Shown one piece after another: positions 8,252 through 17,223 of a stretch of DNA of 64,000 nucleotides (positions within the stretch are counted from its first letter, which is position 1; each line of letters opens with the position of its first letter). Where the stretch lies: contig CAJQPY010000028.1 of NCBI GenBank assembly GCA_905480335.1, forward strand, positions 55,634 through 119,633, read 5' to 3'. The notes below the pieces were generated by a model. That model worked only from the letters and a program-made list of their open reading frames with translations, had not been told where the DNA came from and ran no database searches. This DNA is from an uncultured Ilumatobacter sp. Its GTDB lineage: Bacteria; Actinomycetota; Acidimicrobiia; Acidimicrobiales; Ilumatobacteraceae. The position numbers were made by a program, and so were the translations under genes.

Positions 8252-9007
8252 ATGGAGCAACTCGTTACCGTCGGCCTTAACGCCGATATCGCCACAATCA
8301 CGATGGACTCCCAGCACAACCGCAACGCGCTGTCGATGCAGCTTCTCGCAGAACTGCACACTGGACTCGACGCCGCAGAGATGGCTGGCGCACGAGCGAT
8401 CGTGCTGCGCCACGAAGGCCCGGCATTCTGCGCGGGTGCCGACTTGAAGGAACGCTCCGACGGCGCTCCGGACGTCTCTCCTTTCGTCTCGGTGCTCGAA
8501 CGGCTAATGGACAGCGAGTGTCCGACGATTGCGGCCGTCGACGGCGCCGTCCGCGCCGGCGGAATTGGGTTGATGGCGTCGTGCGATCTCGTTGTGGTCA
8601 ACAGCGCAACGACCTTCGCCCTCACCGAGGTGCGAATTGGTGTCGCGGCAGCAATCATCTCCGTCCCGATCTTGCTGCGGGTCCCGGCCAGCAGGATCGC
8701 TGCGGCCATGCTCACCGGTGAGGTGTTTGGCGCTGCGGAGGCCCGATCGATTGGCCTCATCACCCACGTAAGTGACGACGTGACCGGCACCGTAGCCACG
8801 CTCGTGGACGACATCCGAGCGGGCGCGCCTCGTGCCGTCCGCGAGACGAAGGCGCTTCTTCGCCGGGTCCCGACACTGACCCGCGACGTCGCTTTCACCG
8901 AGATGGCGGCGCTGTCGAACCGACTCTTCGACGGACCAGACGCCCGGATCGGCATGCAGGCATTCCGTGACAAGCGACGCCCCAACTGGAACCAGAGCGA
9001 TACCTGA
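8252..9007 (+). CDS. Enoyl-CoA hydratase/isomerase family protein
   Basis: A 251-aa crotonase-fold protein. The oxyanion-hole motifs are visible as FCAGADLKE near residue 60 and GAVRAGGIGLMASCDL near 105-120; the second normally holds a catalytic Glu, and here the ALTEVRIG segment supplies the usual E near 130. The family includes enoyl-CoA hydratases in fatty-acid breakdown and related lyases; the substrate cannot be assigned. ATG at 8252 sits 52 bp from the divergent aldolase start. The downstream acyl-CoA ligase on the same strand suggests a fatty-acid degradation role. Confidence 0.85.
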   Translation: MEQLVTVGLNADIATITMDSQHNRNALSMQLLAELHTGLDAAEMAGARAIVLRHEGPAFCAGADLKERSDGAPDVSPFVSVLERLMDSECPTIAAVDGAVRAGGIGLMASCDLVVVNSATTFALTEVRIGVAAAIISVPILLRVPASRIAAAMLTGEVFGAAEARSIGLITHVSDDVTGTVATLVDDIRAGAPRAVRETKALLRRVPTLTRDVAFTEMAALSNRLFDGPDARIGMQAFRDKRRPNWNQSDT

Positions 9008-9094
9008 TGCAATCTGCGCAGCTCAGACACCACTCGCGTCTGGAACGCCAGGGTGATTTCAGTGTTGGCGCTCAACGCGTGCGACAATCGCCAG

Positions 9095-10912
9095 ATGACG
9101 ACCAGCCAGGACCTGCATGACCGCATCGTTGGACAGAATATTCCGAAACGATTTCTCGCCAACGTCGAACGGAACGGTGATATCGAAGTCCTGAACTGGA
9201 AGACCTCGACCGGCGACTGGGCCACCAAGACACTGCGTGAAGTCGCCGACGATGCTGCTCGCCTGACCACGTCGTTGAAGAACCTTGGCCTTGGCAAGGG
9301 TGACACTGTCGTGATGATGATCCGGAACCGTCAGGAGTTCCACGCGCTCGACCTCGCAGTTCTCTTCTGCGGCGCGACGCCCGTGTCGATATACAACTCA
9401 TCGGCTCCTGACCAAATCCAGTATCTGGTCAACGACTGTGACGCGAAAATTGCGGTACTAGAAGACGACGGGTTCCTCCGGCGTTTCGAGTCCGTACGCG
9501 ACAAGCTCCCGACGATCGAGCACATCGCGATGATCGAGGAAAACGATGTCGACAACAACATCATCCAGTACGCCGATCTAATCGCTGCCGAGCCTGCTGA
9601 TCTCGCCGCCGAGGCCCAGACGGCAACACTCGACGACACTGCAACAATCATCTACACCTCCGGGACGACCGGCCCACCGAAGGGCGTGATGCTCAGCCAC
9701 AGCAACGTCGCATGGACGCTCGAGTCGGTCGGACAGTCGATGCGCGATCAGACTGATATCGCCGACTTTGCGGGAAAGCGTCACGTGTCATACCTGCCAA
9801 TGGCACACGTCATGGAGCGCCTGCTCGGCCACTACTACATGGCCGATTTCGCAACCCGGGTCTTCTGTTGCCCAGAGACGTCCCAGATGCCCGCTCTGGT
9901 GCGCGAGTCGAAGCCAAATGTTTTCATCGGCGTCCCGCGCGTGTGGGAGAAGATGTACGCCGGGGTGATGGCAGCACTTTCCGCCGATCCGGAGAAGGAG
10001 CAGCAGTTCAACGACGGCGTAGCGGCAGCGGCGCCAATCGTGGCGAAAATGACTCGAGGTGCGGCGACCGACGACGAGATCGCAACTTGGAACTTCCTCG
10101 ACGAGGCCGGATTCAAGGCCGTTCGGGGTCTGATCGGACTCGATGAGGTCGAGATCGGTATTTCCGGCGCCGCTCCGATCCCAGCCGAGATCCTCAAGTG
10201 GTTCCGAGCGATCGGTGTGCCGCTCAGCGAGGGCTATGGCATGAGCGAAACTACTGCCGTGCTCTCATGGGCCGCAGCAGCAAAGCCCGGCTTCGTCGGA
10301 ACGGCGGCCACCGGCGTCGAGATAAAACTGGCGGACGACGGCGAGGTGCTCGCTCGAGGCGGCAACATGTTTGCCGGATATTTGGGCCTTGCCGACAAGA
10401 CTGCCGAGGCCATCGACAGTGACGGGTGGGTGCACACTGGCGACATCGGCGTCATCGACGACGAGGGCTACCTCAAGATCGTTGACCGCAAGAAGGAGCT
10501 GATCATCACCGCTGGCGGCAAGAACATCAGCCCTGCAAACCTCGAATCCGCATTGAAAATGATCCCGCTCGTCGGCCAAGCGTGTGCAGTTGGCGAACAG
10601 CGTCCGTTCGTCGCTGCGCTCGTCGTTCTCGATCCTGACACGGCTGCTGCGTGGGCTACCGAGCACGGGCTGGAAGGCGAACCCGCAACGATGACAGCGC
10701 TTGCTGATAATCCCGAAGTGGTCGCCGAAATCGAAGCCGATCTCATCGAAGCAATGGCGAACTTTAATCGCGCCGAGGCAGTCAAGAAAGTGAAGGTGCT
10801 CGGAGCTGAATGGATGCCTGACAGCGACTTGCTCACGCCGACATCGAAGCTCAAGCGACGCGGGGTGCTCGAAAGTTTTGCAGACGAAATTGCTGCGCTG
10901 TACGCGAAGTGA
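9095..10912 (+). CDS. Long-chain fatty-acid-CoA ligase (AMP-forming)
   Basis: Activates long-chain fatty acids to acyl-CoA via acyl-adenylate. The 605-aa protein has the P-loop YTSGTTGPPKGVM, GYGMSETTA as the A5 motif, the TGDIG motif in the late core, and the KELIITAGGKNISP hinge and lysine region, all in ANL-superfamily order. It resembles the FadD15 group with a short C-terminal lid ending in TSKLKRR. ATG at 9095 (MTTSQDL) is preferred over the ATG at 9053, since the intervening residues are not family-like. It lies 87 bp after the hydratase and may be cotranscribed. Confidence 0.9.
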   Translation: MTTSQDLHDRIVGQNIPKRFLANVERNGDIEVLNWKTSTGDWATKTLREVADDAARLTTSLKNLGLGKGDTVVMMIRNRQEFHALDLAVLFCGATPVSIYNSSAPDQIQYLVNDCDAKIAVLEDDGFLRRFESVRDKLPTIEHIAMIEENDVDNNIIQYADLIAAEPADLAAEAQTATLDDTATIIYTSGTTGPPKGVMLSHSNVAWTLESVGQSMRDQTDIADFAGKRHVSYLPMAHVMERLLGHYYMADFATRVFCCPETSQMPALVRESKPNVFIGVPRVWEKMYAGVMAALSADPEKEQQFNDGVAAAAPIVAKMTRGAATDDEIATWNFLDEAGFKAVRGLIGLDEVEIGISGAAPIPAEILKWFRAIGVPLSEGYGMSETTAVLSWAAAAKPGFVGTAATGVEIKLADDGEVLARGGNMFAGYLGLADKTAEAIDSDGWVHTGDIGVIDDEGYLKIVDRKKELIITAGGKNISPANLESALKMIPLVGQACAVGEQRPFVAALVVLDPDTAAAWATEHGLEGEPATMTALADNPEVVAEIEADLIEAMANFNRAEAVKKVKVLGAEWMPDSDLLTPTSKLKRRGVLESFADEIAALYAK

Positions 10913-10922
10913 CCCTGAACCG

Positions 10923-11603
10923 TCAAGCGATGAGCCTGTACCCGACACCCCGTGCTGTGACGATCAACTGAGGGTCGTCAGGATGGTCTTCGACCTTGAC
11001 TCGGAGTCGACGCACGTGGGCGTCGACGAGGCGCGAGTCGCCTAAGTACTCGTACCCCCAGACACGTTCAAGTAACTGATCGCGCGACAGCACCGACCCT
11101 GCATGGTCGGCAAATTCACAGAGCAATCTGAACTCGGTTTTCGTGAGGTTGACCTCGACCCCGTCCTTGAGCACAATCCCCTGCTCGCGGCGCACTTCGA
11201 CGGCACCAAAAACCGAGGCCCGTGGTTGCAAAACATCTTGCAGATGGACCCGGCGCAGCAGCGACCGGATTCGTGCAGCAAGCTCTTTGGGCACGACCGG
11301 CTTAGTGACGTAGTCGTCGGCACCCGCCTCGAGACCAGCGACCATGTCGATCGTGTCGGTCTGTGCCGTGATTATGATGATCGGTACGATGCTCGTAGCG
11401 CGCAACGCTCGGCAGACGTCGAACCCAGACATGTCTGGAAGTCGGAGATCGAGCAACACCAAGTCGACAGGATCACGGTCGAACGACGCAAGCCCGTTGG
11501 CGCCATTCGGAGCCTCGCGGACTGAGTAGCCCTCGTCTTCGAGCGCTAGCGACAACGCCAGACGAATTGCGTCGTCGTCTTCGATGAACAGCAGAGTTTC
11601 CAT
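10923..11603 (-). CDS. OmpR/PhoB-family response regulator
   Basis: A 226-aa DNA-binding response regulator. The receiver domain (1-115) has the acidic pair EDDD at 8-11, phosphoacceptor D52 in LLDLRLPDMSG, the Thr/Ser position in IITAQ, and K in YVTKP. A winged-helix output domain follows (about 130-226) with TKTEFRLLCEF, LLERVWG and VDAHVRRLRVK. The ATG at 11603 has a GAGGT ribosome site at fitting distance. It is divergent from the sensor kinase across a 346-bp regulatory gap, and the two presumably form one system. It resembles MtrA/RegX3-type regulators, but its signal cannot be inferred. Confidence 0.92.
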   Translation of the reverse strand: METLLFIEDDDAIRLALSLALEDEGYSVREAPNGANGLASFDRDPVDLVLLDLRLPDMSGFDVCRALRATSIVPIIIITAQTDTIDMVAGLEAGADDYVTKPVVPKELAARIRSLLRRVHLQDVLQPRASVFGAVEVRREQGIVLKDGVEVNLTKTEFRLLCEFADHAGSVLSRDQLLERVWGYEYLGDSRLVDAHVRRLRVKVEDHPDDPQLIVTARGVGYRLIA

Positions 11604-11949
11604 GGATGACCTCGATGATAGGTCCGACCGATCAGTGCAACTGCTCTGTTGCGGTTGCCTGTCAAAGCATGAACTTTTCGTCGAGAGTATTCCGTCAACC
11701 CTACGTCACCACAGCTCAGGCCGATAGACAATGCCCAGGTGGTGGGCTAGAGGGCACCCAGCTTGGTTTGTTACAAAAACCGCGCAATTTCGGCGTCGGC
11801 CTGTCATAGACGGCAACCATCATTTGGTACGTTCACGCTGCCCCGGTGAGGTACCTCCCTCCCCCTGGTGCCTCACCGGCAGCAGGTGAACTCGCCGTAG
11901 CGGTCGTACTAGATGCCCGGGACGTTCTCTCGTCTGCAACACTCGACCC
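11604..11949. other. Divergent promoter region between response regulator and sensor kinase
   Basis: 346 bases without a convincing gene. They must hold the promoters of both flanking genes. The only strong structure seen is the inverted repeat at 11843-11879, listed separately. Confidence 0.6.
11843..11879 (+). promoter_or_regulatory. Strong stem-loop upstream of the sensor kinase
   Basis: Arms at 11843-11855 and 11867-11879 pair over 13 positions (CCGGTGAGGTACC against GGTGCCTCACCGG, one G-T pair) around an 11-base pyrimidine loop. No T-run follows, so it is not a classic terminator. It sits 70 bp before the kinase GTG and could be an operator for a dimeric regulator or an mRNA leader hairpin. 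Confidence 0.5.
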
Positions 11950-13347
11950 GTGGCCAGTGATCGCTCCCTTCGACTGAGAACCCGTGTCACGCTGTTTTTT
12001 GCACTCATCGCCTTGTTTGCCGGTCTCGTTCTGATCGGTGTCACCTACGGCTTCGCCCGCAACAGTCTGCTCGACGAACGTACGGCATCGGCGAAGCAAC
12101 AGGCCTTCGACAACGCAGCCGCCGTCGCCGAACAGCTCGATGCTGGGCTCATCGATCCGACAGTGAGTATCGGCAGCTACTTCGAGAACGTCCTGCGCAC
12201 GGAGCCCTCAGGCTTCGCTGTGCTGAGTTCAACGTCGCCGACAGCCCCGGCGACCCAGACCGACACCACGCATCCCCTCGCCGATTTTCCCGACGAACTC
12301 GTCGACCAGGTGCGTTCCGGTGGTTCGGGCATCCAGTACACGAGCGTTGACGGCGACGACTACGCCACCGTCGGCGTGTACATCCGACGCCACGAAACCG
12401 GCTACTACGAGGCCTTTCCGGCAACCAACGAGGATTCGACGCTGACCGCTCTCCTTACCGCACTCGGCCTCGGAGGACTGGGCACCTTGGTGATCGCCAC
12501 GCTCTTCGGCTACTCGACCAGCCGGCGACTGCTCCGTCCACTGAGCCGAGTCGCTGACGCTGCAGAGGACATCACGTCTGGCGGTCTCGACACCCGACTC
12601 GAAGGCGAATCCGACCCTGACCTCGACCGACTCAGGAGTTCTTTCAACGACATGGCGGACGCAGTTCAAACGCGAATCGAGCGTGAAGCCCGGTTTGCTT
12701 CCGACGTCAGCCACGAGCTGCGATCACCGATCACTGCGCTGACCGCAGCGGTCGAGGTACTCGATGCTCGTCGAACAGACATCCCGGAACGGACGCAACA
12801 AGCTCTCGATGTTGTGGTCAGCCAGGTGCGCCGTTTCGATGACATGGTCATCGACCTGCTCGAACTCTCGAGGCTTGACGCTGGCGCTACTGATTTGACT
12901 CTCGAGACAGTTGACATGATCGACCTCACCCACCGCATCGCCGCTCGCTTCGGCAGCCCGAATATTGACGTCGACGTCGACCCGGCCACCCCCCGCGAAT
13001 TCGACATCGACAAGGTTCGTTTCGAACGCGTCCTCGGCAACCTGATCGAAAACGCTAACCATCACGGAGGCGGAGCGATATCGGTCGGCATCACGCCGTC
13101 GCGCAACAAAATGCTGCGCTTCGCTGTCGAGGACGGTGGCCCAGGAGTGGCCCAAAGCGAACGGGACCGCATTTTCGAGCGCTTTGCCCGTGGCAGTGCA
13201 GCGAGGCATCGAATCGGTACCGGGCTTGGACTCGCCCTCGCGTCCGAGCAAAGCGCGGCGATGGGCGGCGGGATTTGGGTCGAAGACCGGGCGGGCGGCG
13301 GCGCCCGATTCGTGTTCGAGATTCCGATTCGCAAGGAGCGGTCATGA
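11950..13347 (+). CDS. Membrane sensor histidine kinase with HAMP domain
   Basis: A 465-aa kinase starting at GTG 11950. A first membrane helix (about 12-35) and a second (about 165-187) bracket an extracellular sensor segment of roughly 125 residues. HAMP follows (190-240), then HisKA with the phospho-His in SHELRSP, and the ATPase with N box NLIENANHHG, G1 DGGPG and G2 GTGLGLAL. It is encoded just upstream of, and overlapping by ATGA, a GerMN lipoprotein, an arrangement like mtrB-lpqB in other Actinobacteria. Its probable cognate regulator is the divergent response regulator. The signal is unknown; envelope sensing is inferred from the lipoprotein neighbour. Confidence 0.92.
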   Translation: MASDRSLRLRTRVTLFFALIALFAGLVLIGVTYGFARNSLLDERTASAKQQAFDNAAAVAEQLDAGLIDPTVSIGSYFENVLRTEPSGFAVLSSTSPTAPATQTDTTHPLADFPDELVDQVRSGGSGIQYTSVDGDDYATVGVYIRRHETGYYEAFPATNEDSTLTALLTALGLGGLGTLVIATLFGYSTSRRLLRPLSRVADAAEDITSGGLDTRLEGESDPDLDRLRSSFNDMADAVQTRIEREARFASDVSHELRSPITALTAAVEVLDARRTDIPERTQQALDVVVSQVRRFDDMVIDLLELSRLDAGATDLTLETVDMIDLTHRIAARFGSPNIDVDVDPATPREFDIDKVRFERVLGNLIENANHHGGGAISVGITPSRNKMLRFAVEDGGPGVAQSERDRIFERFARGSAARHRIGTGLGLALASEQSAAMGGGIWVEDRAGGGARFVFEIPIRKERS

Positions 13348-14075
13348 TACGGACCACCAGCGGTGTCGCCGCCATTACTGCCCTAGCGCTGATCGCTTCA
13401 TGCGGCGTGCCGACCGGTCCGGACAGCTTCGAGGAGATCCCGGACCCGAAGGTGCCGAATCGATTGGCCGACACCACGACCACAACGACCACCACCACGA
13501 CGACAACGACCACCACCACGACCTTGCCGGACACTCCGGCGACGACACTTGCGACTACTACCACGGTGGTGCCGACGCAGGTCGTCGAAGTCTTTTTTCT
13601 ATTACGTGGCGAATTGCGGCCGATCGAACTCTCGGCGCCGTCCCCGATCGTTGACACCGAACTGATCCTGCTGCTCGAACAGGGCCCCGTCGGTCCCTCG
13701 GCAGCCCTTCTCGACAATCAGATTGAGGAAGGTCTTATCATCGACACGGTCGCTCAGGACGGCGTCCTCTCAATCGACCTCGATGAAGAAATCTTCGATG
13801 ACATCTCTCGCCAGGACGGCCAACGTGAAGCGATTGGGCAAATCGTCCTCACTTTTCTGCTCGGATTACGCGGCGTAGGCCAAGCTGTCTTTACCTTCAA
13901 CGGAAGTGACCAGAACGTTTCAGTCCCGACCGGCAACGCCCTATTCACAAATCGACCGGTATCGGTCGACGACTACGAATCAATGCGAGCGGACACAGAC
14001 CGAACCGAAGAAAACAGCCCTCCGACGGCCGCAACCACCACCTCCGTCGACACCTCAGCAACGGTCCCCGGATAG
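13344..14075 (+). CDS. GerMN-domain lipoprotein with a poly-threonine linker (LpqB-like partner)
   Basis: A 243-aa exported lipoprotein: basic start, hydrophobic helix, and lipobox IASC with the lipid-anchoring Cys near residue 19. A run of 17 threonines (13473-13523) follows, then a second Thr-rich patch, together a likely extended surface linker. The globular part (about 80-205) has the GerMN layout: VFFLLRGELRPIEL strand, ILLLEQGPVG, a GVLSIDLDEE strand, and a helix ending LTFLLGL. The tail is again Thr/Ser/Pro rich. ATG at 13344 overlaps the kinase stop. In mtrAB-lpqB systems a GerMN lipoprotein modulates the kinase; the same job is inferred here. Confidence 0.82.
   Translation: MIRTTSGVAAITALALIASCGVPTGPDSFEEIPDPKVPNRLADTTTTTTTTTTTTTTTTTLPDTPATTLATTTTVVPTQVVEVFFLLRGELRPIELSAPSPIVDTELILLLEQGPVGPSAALLDNQIEEGLIIDTVAQDGVLSIDLDEEIFDDISRQDGQREAIGQIVLTFLLGLRGVGQAVFTFNGSDQNVSVPTGNALFTNRPVSVDDYESMRADTDRTEENSPPTAATTTSVDTSATVPG
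13473..13523 (+). repeat. ACN codon run encoding 17 consecutive threonines
   Basis: Seventeen ACN codons in a row with mixed third bases (mostly C and G, with two A), so the protein tract seems selected and is not just simple-sequence slippage. It lies just after the lipobox of the GerMN lipoprotein and would form an extended, possibly O-glycosylated, stalk. Confidence 0.9.
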
Positions 14076-14155
14076 CAAAAGCCATTCGTTCGAGCATCGA
14101 GGCGAACGGCCACCAGCCACCCCACCTAACGGACGAACTGAAAGTCAACCACAGG

Positions 14156-15040
14156 TCAGTAGCCGAGCCGTTCGACACGCTCGGGTCGGCGCTGCCAGTC
14201 CTTGTCGACTTTCACCCGCAACTCGAGGAAGACCCCGTCGGGAAGCTGGCGGCGTGCAGCCTCACCAACCCGCTTGAGAACGCTGCCACCCTTCCCAATC
14301 ACCATCCCCTTCTGACTTTCACGCTCAACGATGATGTCCACGCGTATCCGCGGCCACTCCCACTCGACTACCTGCGTTGCAATCGAATACGGGAGCTCAT
14401 CTCGTGTCGCACCCAACAACTGTTCACGAACCAGCTCGGCGACCCAGCGCTCCTCGGGCAGATCGCTGACCTCGTCGTCAGGAAAGAACTGTGGCCCGAC
14501 CGGAATGCCCGCCGTGAGATGCTCCACCAGACCATCAATGCCCTCTTTGGTCAGCGCCGAAACCGGGAAATACTCCTGTGCCCCCAGGTCGCTCGCAGCG
14601 GCGAGCATCGCCAACACCTGCTGCGGGCTCGCGCGATCGACCTTATTGACGACGACGATTGACGATTCCATGTTGATCTGTGAGGCGACCCAGCGATCAC
14701 CCTTTCCGAACGGCTTAGTTGCGTCAAGCACCAGTGCGGTCACATCAACATCGGCCATACTGCCAAGCGCCGTTGCGTTCACCCGCTCACCAAGCGCTGT
14801 CACCGGCTTGTGCAGGCCGGGCGTGTCGACAAACACGATCTGACTGTCAGAGCGCGTCAAAATCCCCATGATGCGATGGCGGGTGGTCTGGGGTTTGTCG
14901 CTGACAATGCTGATCTTGCGACCACAGATCGCATTGACGATCGACGATTTTCCAACATTTGGTCGTCCGACGAAGGTCACGAAGCCGGATCGATACACCC
15001 CATTCACAGGGGGCATCGAGTCGTCGGTTTCGTCGGCCAT
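14156..15040 (-). CDS. era: GTPase Era
   Basis: Essential GTPase for 16S rRNA processing and 30S assembly. The 294-aa protein has G1 GRPNVGKSS near 24-32, the effector TTRHR, G3 DTPGLHKP, G4 NKVD near 132, and G5 SAL. The C-terminal KH domain contains ERESQKGMVIGKGGSVLK, the family hallmark. The first eight residues before MPPVNGVY are not typical, so translation may start at the second Met. In many genomes era follows ybeY and phoH; here those genes are 15 kb away. Confidence 0.95.
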   Translation of the reverse strand: MADETDDSMPPVNGVYRSGFVTFVGRPNVGKSSIVNAICGRKISIVSDKPQTTRHRIMGILTRSDSQIVFVDTPGLHKPVTALGERVNATALGSMADVDVTALVLDATKPFGKGDRWVASQINMESSIVVVNKVDRASPQQVLAMLAAASDLGAQEYFPVSALTKEGIDGLVEHLTAGIPVGPQFFPDDEVSDLPEERWVAELVREQLLGATRDELPYSIATQVVEWEWPRIRVDIIVERESQKGMVIGKGGSVLKRVGEAARRQLPDGVFLELRVKVDKDWQRRPERVERLGY

Positions 15041-15066
15041 CGCAACAGTCTGCCAACATCATCGCC

Positions 15067-15519
15067 ATGCGCATGATCGAAGGAATTGACGGACTCAAGG
15101 CCCTGGTCGGAGAGCACCTCGGCTACTCCCCATATGTGGAGATCACACAGGAGCAGATCAACACATTCGCCGAAGCGACGGGGGACCATCAGTGGATCCA
15201 TGTGGACGTCGAACGGGCAAACGCTGGCCCGTTCGGAGGCCCGATCGCACACGGCTATCTCACGCTGTCGCTCGGCCCGATGCTCTCCCCCCAGATCTTT
15301 GGGGTTTCGGGTGTTGCGATGGGTGTCAACTATGGCACCGGCAAAGTGCGCTTTCCCTCCCCCGTGCCGGTGGGATCAAAGTTACGCCTCGGGGTGAGCC
15401 TCACCTCGGTCGACGATGTCCCCGGAGGCGCACAGGTCACTCAAGAGTTTGTCTTCGAGATTGAGGGAGCTCCCAAGCCGTCCTGCGTAGCGGAAGTGAT
15501 CTTCCGCTACTACGTCTGA
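15067..15519 (+). CDS. MaoC-like (R)-specific enoyl-CoA hydratase/dehydratase
   Basis: A 150-aa hot-dog-fold protein. The hydratase-2 motif is clear: a FAEATGDHQWIHVD stretch with the catalytic Asp and His near 37-45, followed by GGPIAHGYLTLSL. It resembles Rv0130-like proteins that hydrate 2-enoyl-CoA. ATG at 15067 (or 15073) starts 26 bp after the divergent era start. It precedes an acyl-CoA synthetase on the same strand by 19 bp, suggesting a shared lipid-metabolism operon. Confidence 0.85.
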   Translation: MRMIEGIDGLKALVGEHLGYSPYVEITQEQINTFAEATGDHQWIHVDVERANAGPFGGPIAHGYLTLSLGPMLSPQIFGVSGVAMGVNYGTGKVRFPSPVPVGSKLRLGVSLTSVDDVPGGAQVTQEFVFEIEGAPKPSCVAEVIFRYYV

Positions 15520-15538
15520 TCCGGCTGGAGTGCACAGG

Positions 15539-17221
15539 GTGACGTCAGCTCCGAGCGACGGCGTTGGATCAGAGATATCTGAGCTCTCGCTCGCCGAGAT
15601 CCACGAGGCAATTGGACAGACGCGACCCGACCAGGAATGCCTGGTGTTCCGAGATCGCCGCTTCACCTGGTCACAGATCGAAGAGCGGACACGCCGCCTC
15701 GCAAACCACCTACTCGATGCAGGTCTCGGTTGCCACACCGAACGAGAAGACCTCGCTACCCACGAGTCCGGCCAAGACCATCTCGCTATCTACCTCCACA
15801 ACGGCAATGAATATCTTGAGTCGATGCTCGGCGCACTCAAGGCCCGCGTTGCATCGCTGAACGTCAACTACCGATACGTGGCAGAAGAGCTCGAGTACCT
15901 CCTGACTGACTCGACAGCGCGCGCAGTCGTCGTCCACTCGGCATTCGCTCCGACGCTTGCGGAGGTCCTACCCCGACTCCCAAGCCTCCGCGTCATACTT
16001 CAGGTGCCCGACGAATCGGGCAATGACCTGCTGCCTGGTGCCGTCTGGTACGAAGACGCCCTCGCCACCGCATCACCTCAGCGACCGGCCGTCACCTGGT
16101 CGGCTGACGACTTGTACATGCTCTACACCGGCGGCACCACAGGTATGCCGAAGGGTGTGATGTGGCGCAACGGTGACGCGATGCGGGAATGCTTCGGTGG
16201 TTCCAAGACGGCGACCACGATTGAGGAGTTCATCGGCGAGGCCAACACCGGCCTTCGTTCCTTGCTCGCCCCTCCATTTATGCACGGCGCCGGGCACTGG
16301 ATGAGTTTCCGCACATGGCTCGGAGGCGGCACGATCGTTGTGCAAGACAACCCGGATCGGCTCGAGCCCACCGACATCTGGGGCATCGTCGAACGGGAGC
16401 GAATCGACTTCCTGCTGATCGTCGGAGACGCTTTCGCCCGACCGCTCCTTGACGAACTCGACCGCAGCGTCGCAAACGACACGTCGTATGCCCTCCGCTC
16501 GCTCACGGTACTGCTTTCCGGCGGTGCGGCATTGTCTGCGCCACTCAAAGACGAGTTCCTCGCACACCTTCCCACGCTGATGATCATCGATGGCCTCGGC
16601 TCATCGGAAGCGGGCGGGCAGGTCTCCCACGTGTCGACCGGAGGCGGAGCGACCACGGGTACCTTCCCGCTCACTGCCGACAACGTAGTGTTATCTGCTG
16701 CACTCGACGCAGTTCTCAAGCCCGGTGCAGACGAGATCGGGTGGCTGGCTAAGACCGGACGTCTGGCACTCGGATACCTGGGGGATCCTGACAAGACAGC
16801 ACGCACCTATCCGATGGTGAACGAGACGCGCTACGCAGTTCCCGGTGATCGAGCTCGGTTGCTCACTGACGACGCCGACGGACTGGGCGTCGTAGAGCTG
16901 CACGGCCGCGACTCGGTCACGATCAACTCCGGCGGCGAGAAGATCTTTGCAGAGGAGGTAGAAGCTGCGCTGATGGCGCACTCAGCCGTCTATGACTGTG
17001 TGGTCGCTGGCCGTCCAAGCCAGCGATGGGGCAATGAAGTTGTCGCTGTGCTGAGGATACGCGAGGGCTACGAAGCAACCGACAAACAGCTGCTCGCCGA
17101 GGCCAGCAACCACGTCGCCCGCTATAAGTTGCCGAAGGAAATCGTTCGAGTCGAAGAGATCGTCCGATCACCGAGCGGCAAGGCGGACTACCGCTGGGCG
17201 CGCAGCATTGCCGAGCGCTGA
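15539..17221 (+). CDS. Acyl-CoA synthetase (ANL superfamily)
   Basis: A 560-aa AMP-forming ligase. The P-loop is YTGGTTGMPKGVMW, the GG-variant typical of actinobacterial FadD-type acyl-CoA synthetases. DGLGSSEAGGQ serves as the A5 region, GDRARL stands in for the usual TGD, and the hinge and C-terminal lysine region read NSGGEKIFAEEVE and SGKADYRW. GTG at 15539 is preferred over GTG 15530 because GGAG at 15527-15530 then lies eight bases upstream. The chain length of the substrate cannot be told. The downstream ornithine-cyclodeaminase-like gene starts 2 bp after the stop. Confidence 0.88.
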   Translation: MTSAPSDGVGSEISELSLAEIHEAIGQTRPDQECLVFRDRRFTWSQIEERTRRLANHLLDAGLGCHTEREDLATHESGQDHLAIYLHNGNEYLESMLGALKARVASLNVNYRYVAEELEYLLTDSTARAVVVHSAFAPTLAEVLPRLPSLRVILQVPDESGNDLLPGAVWYEDALATASPQRPAVTWSADDLYMLYTGGTTGMPKGVMWRNGDAMRECFGGSKTATTIEEFIGEANTGLRSLLAPPFMHGAGHWMSFRTWLGGGTIVVQDNPDRLEPTDIWGIVERERIDFLLIVGDAFARPLLDELDRSVANDTSYALRSLTVLLSGGAALSAPLKDEFLAHLPTLMIIDGLGSSEAGGQVSHVSTGGGATTGTFPLTADNVVLSAALDAVLKPGADEIGWLAKTGRLALGYLGDPDKTARTYPMVNETRYAVPGDRARLLTDDADGLGVVELHGRDSVTINSGGEKIFAEEVEAALMAHSAVYDCVVAGRPSQRWGNEVVAVLRIREGYEATDKQLLAEASNHVARYKLPKEIVRVEEIVRSPSGKADYRWARSIAER

Positions 17222-17223
17222 AC

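Noticed and set aside
8200..9306. Long antisense frame extending the aldolase ORF by 369 codons
   Set aside because: It runs opposite the enoyl-CoA hydratase and acyl-CoA ligase genes, shows low-complexity Ser/Arg-rich translation typical of antisense GC-rich DNA, and has no similarity to any aldolase.
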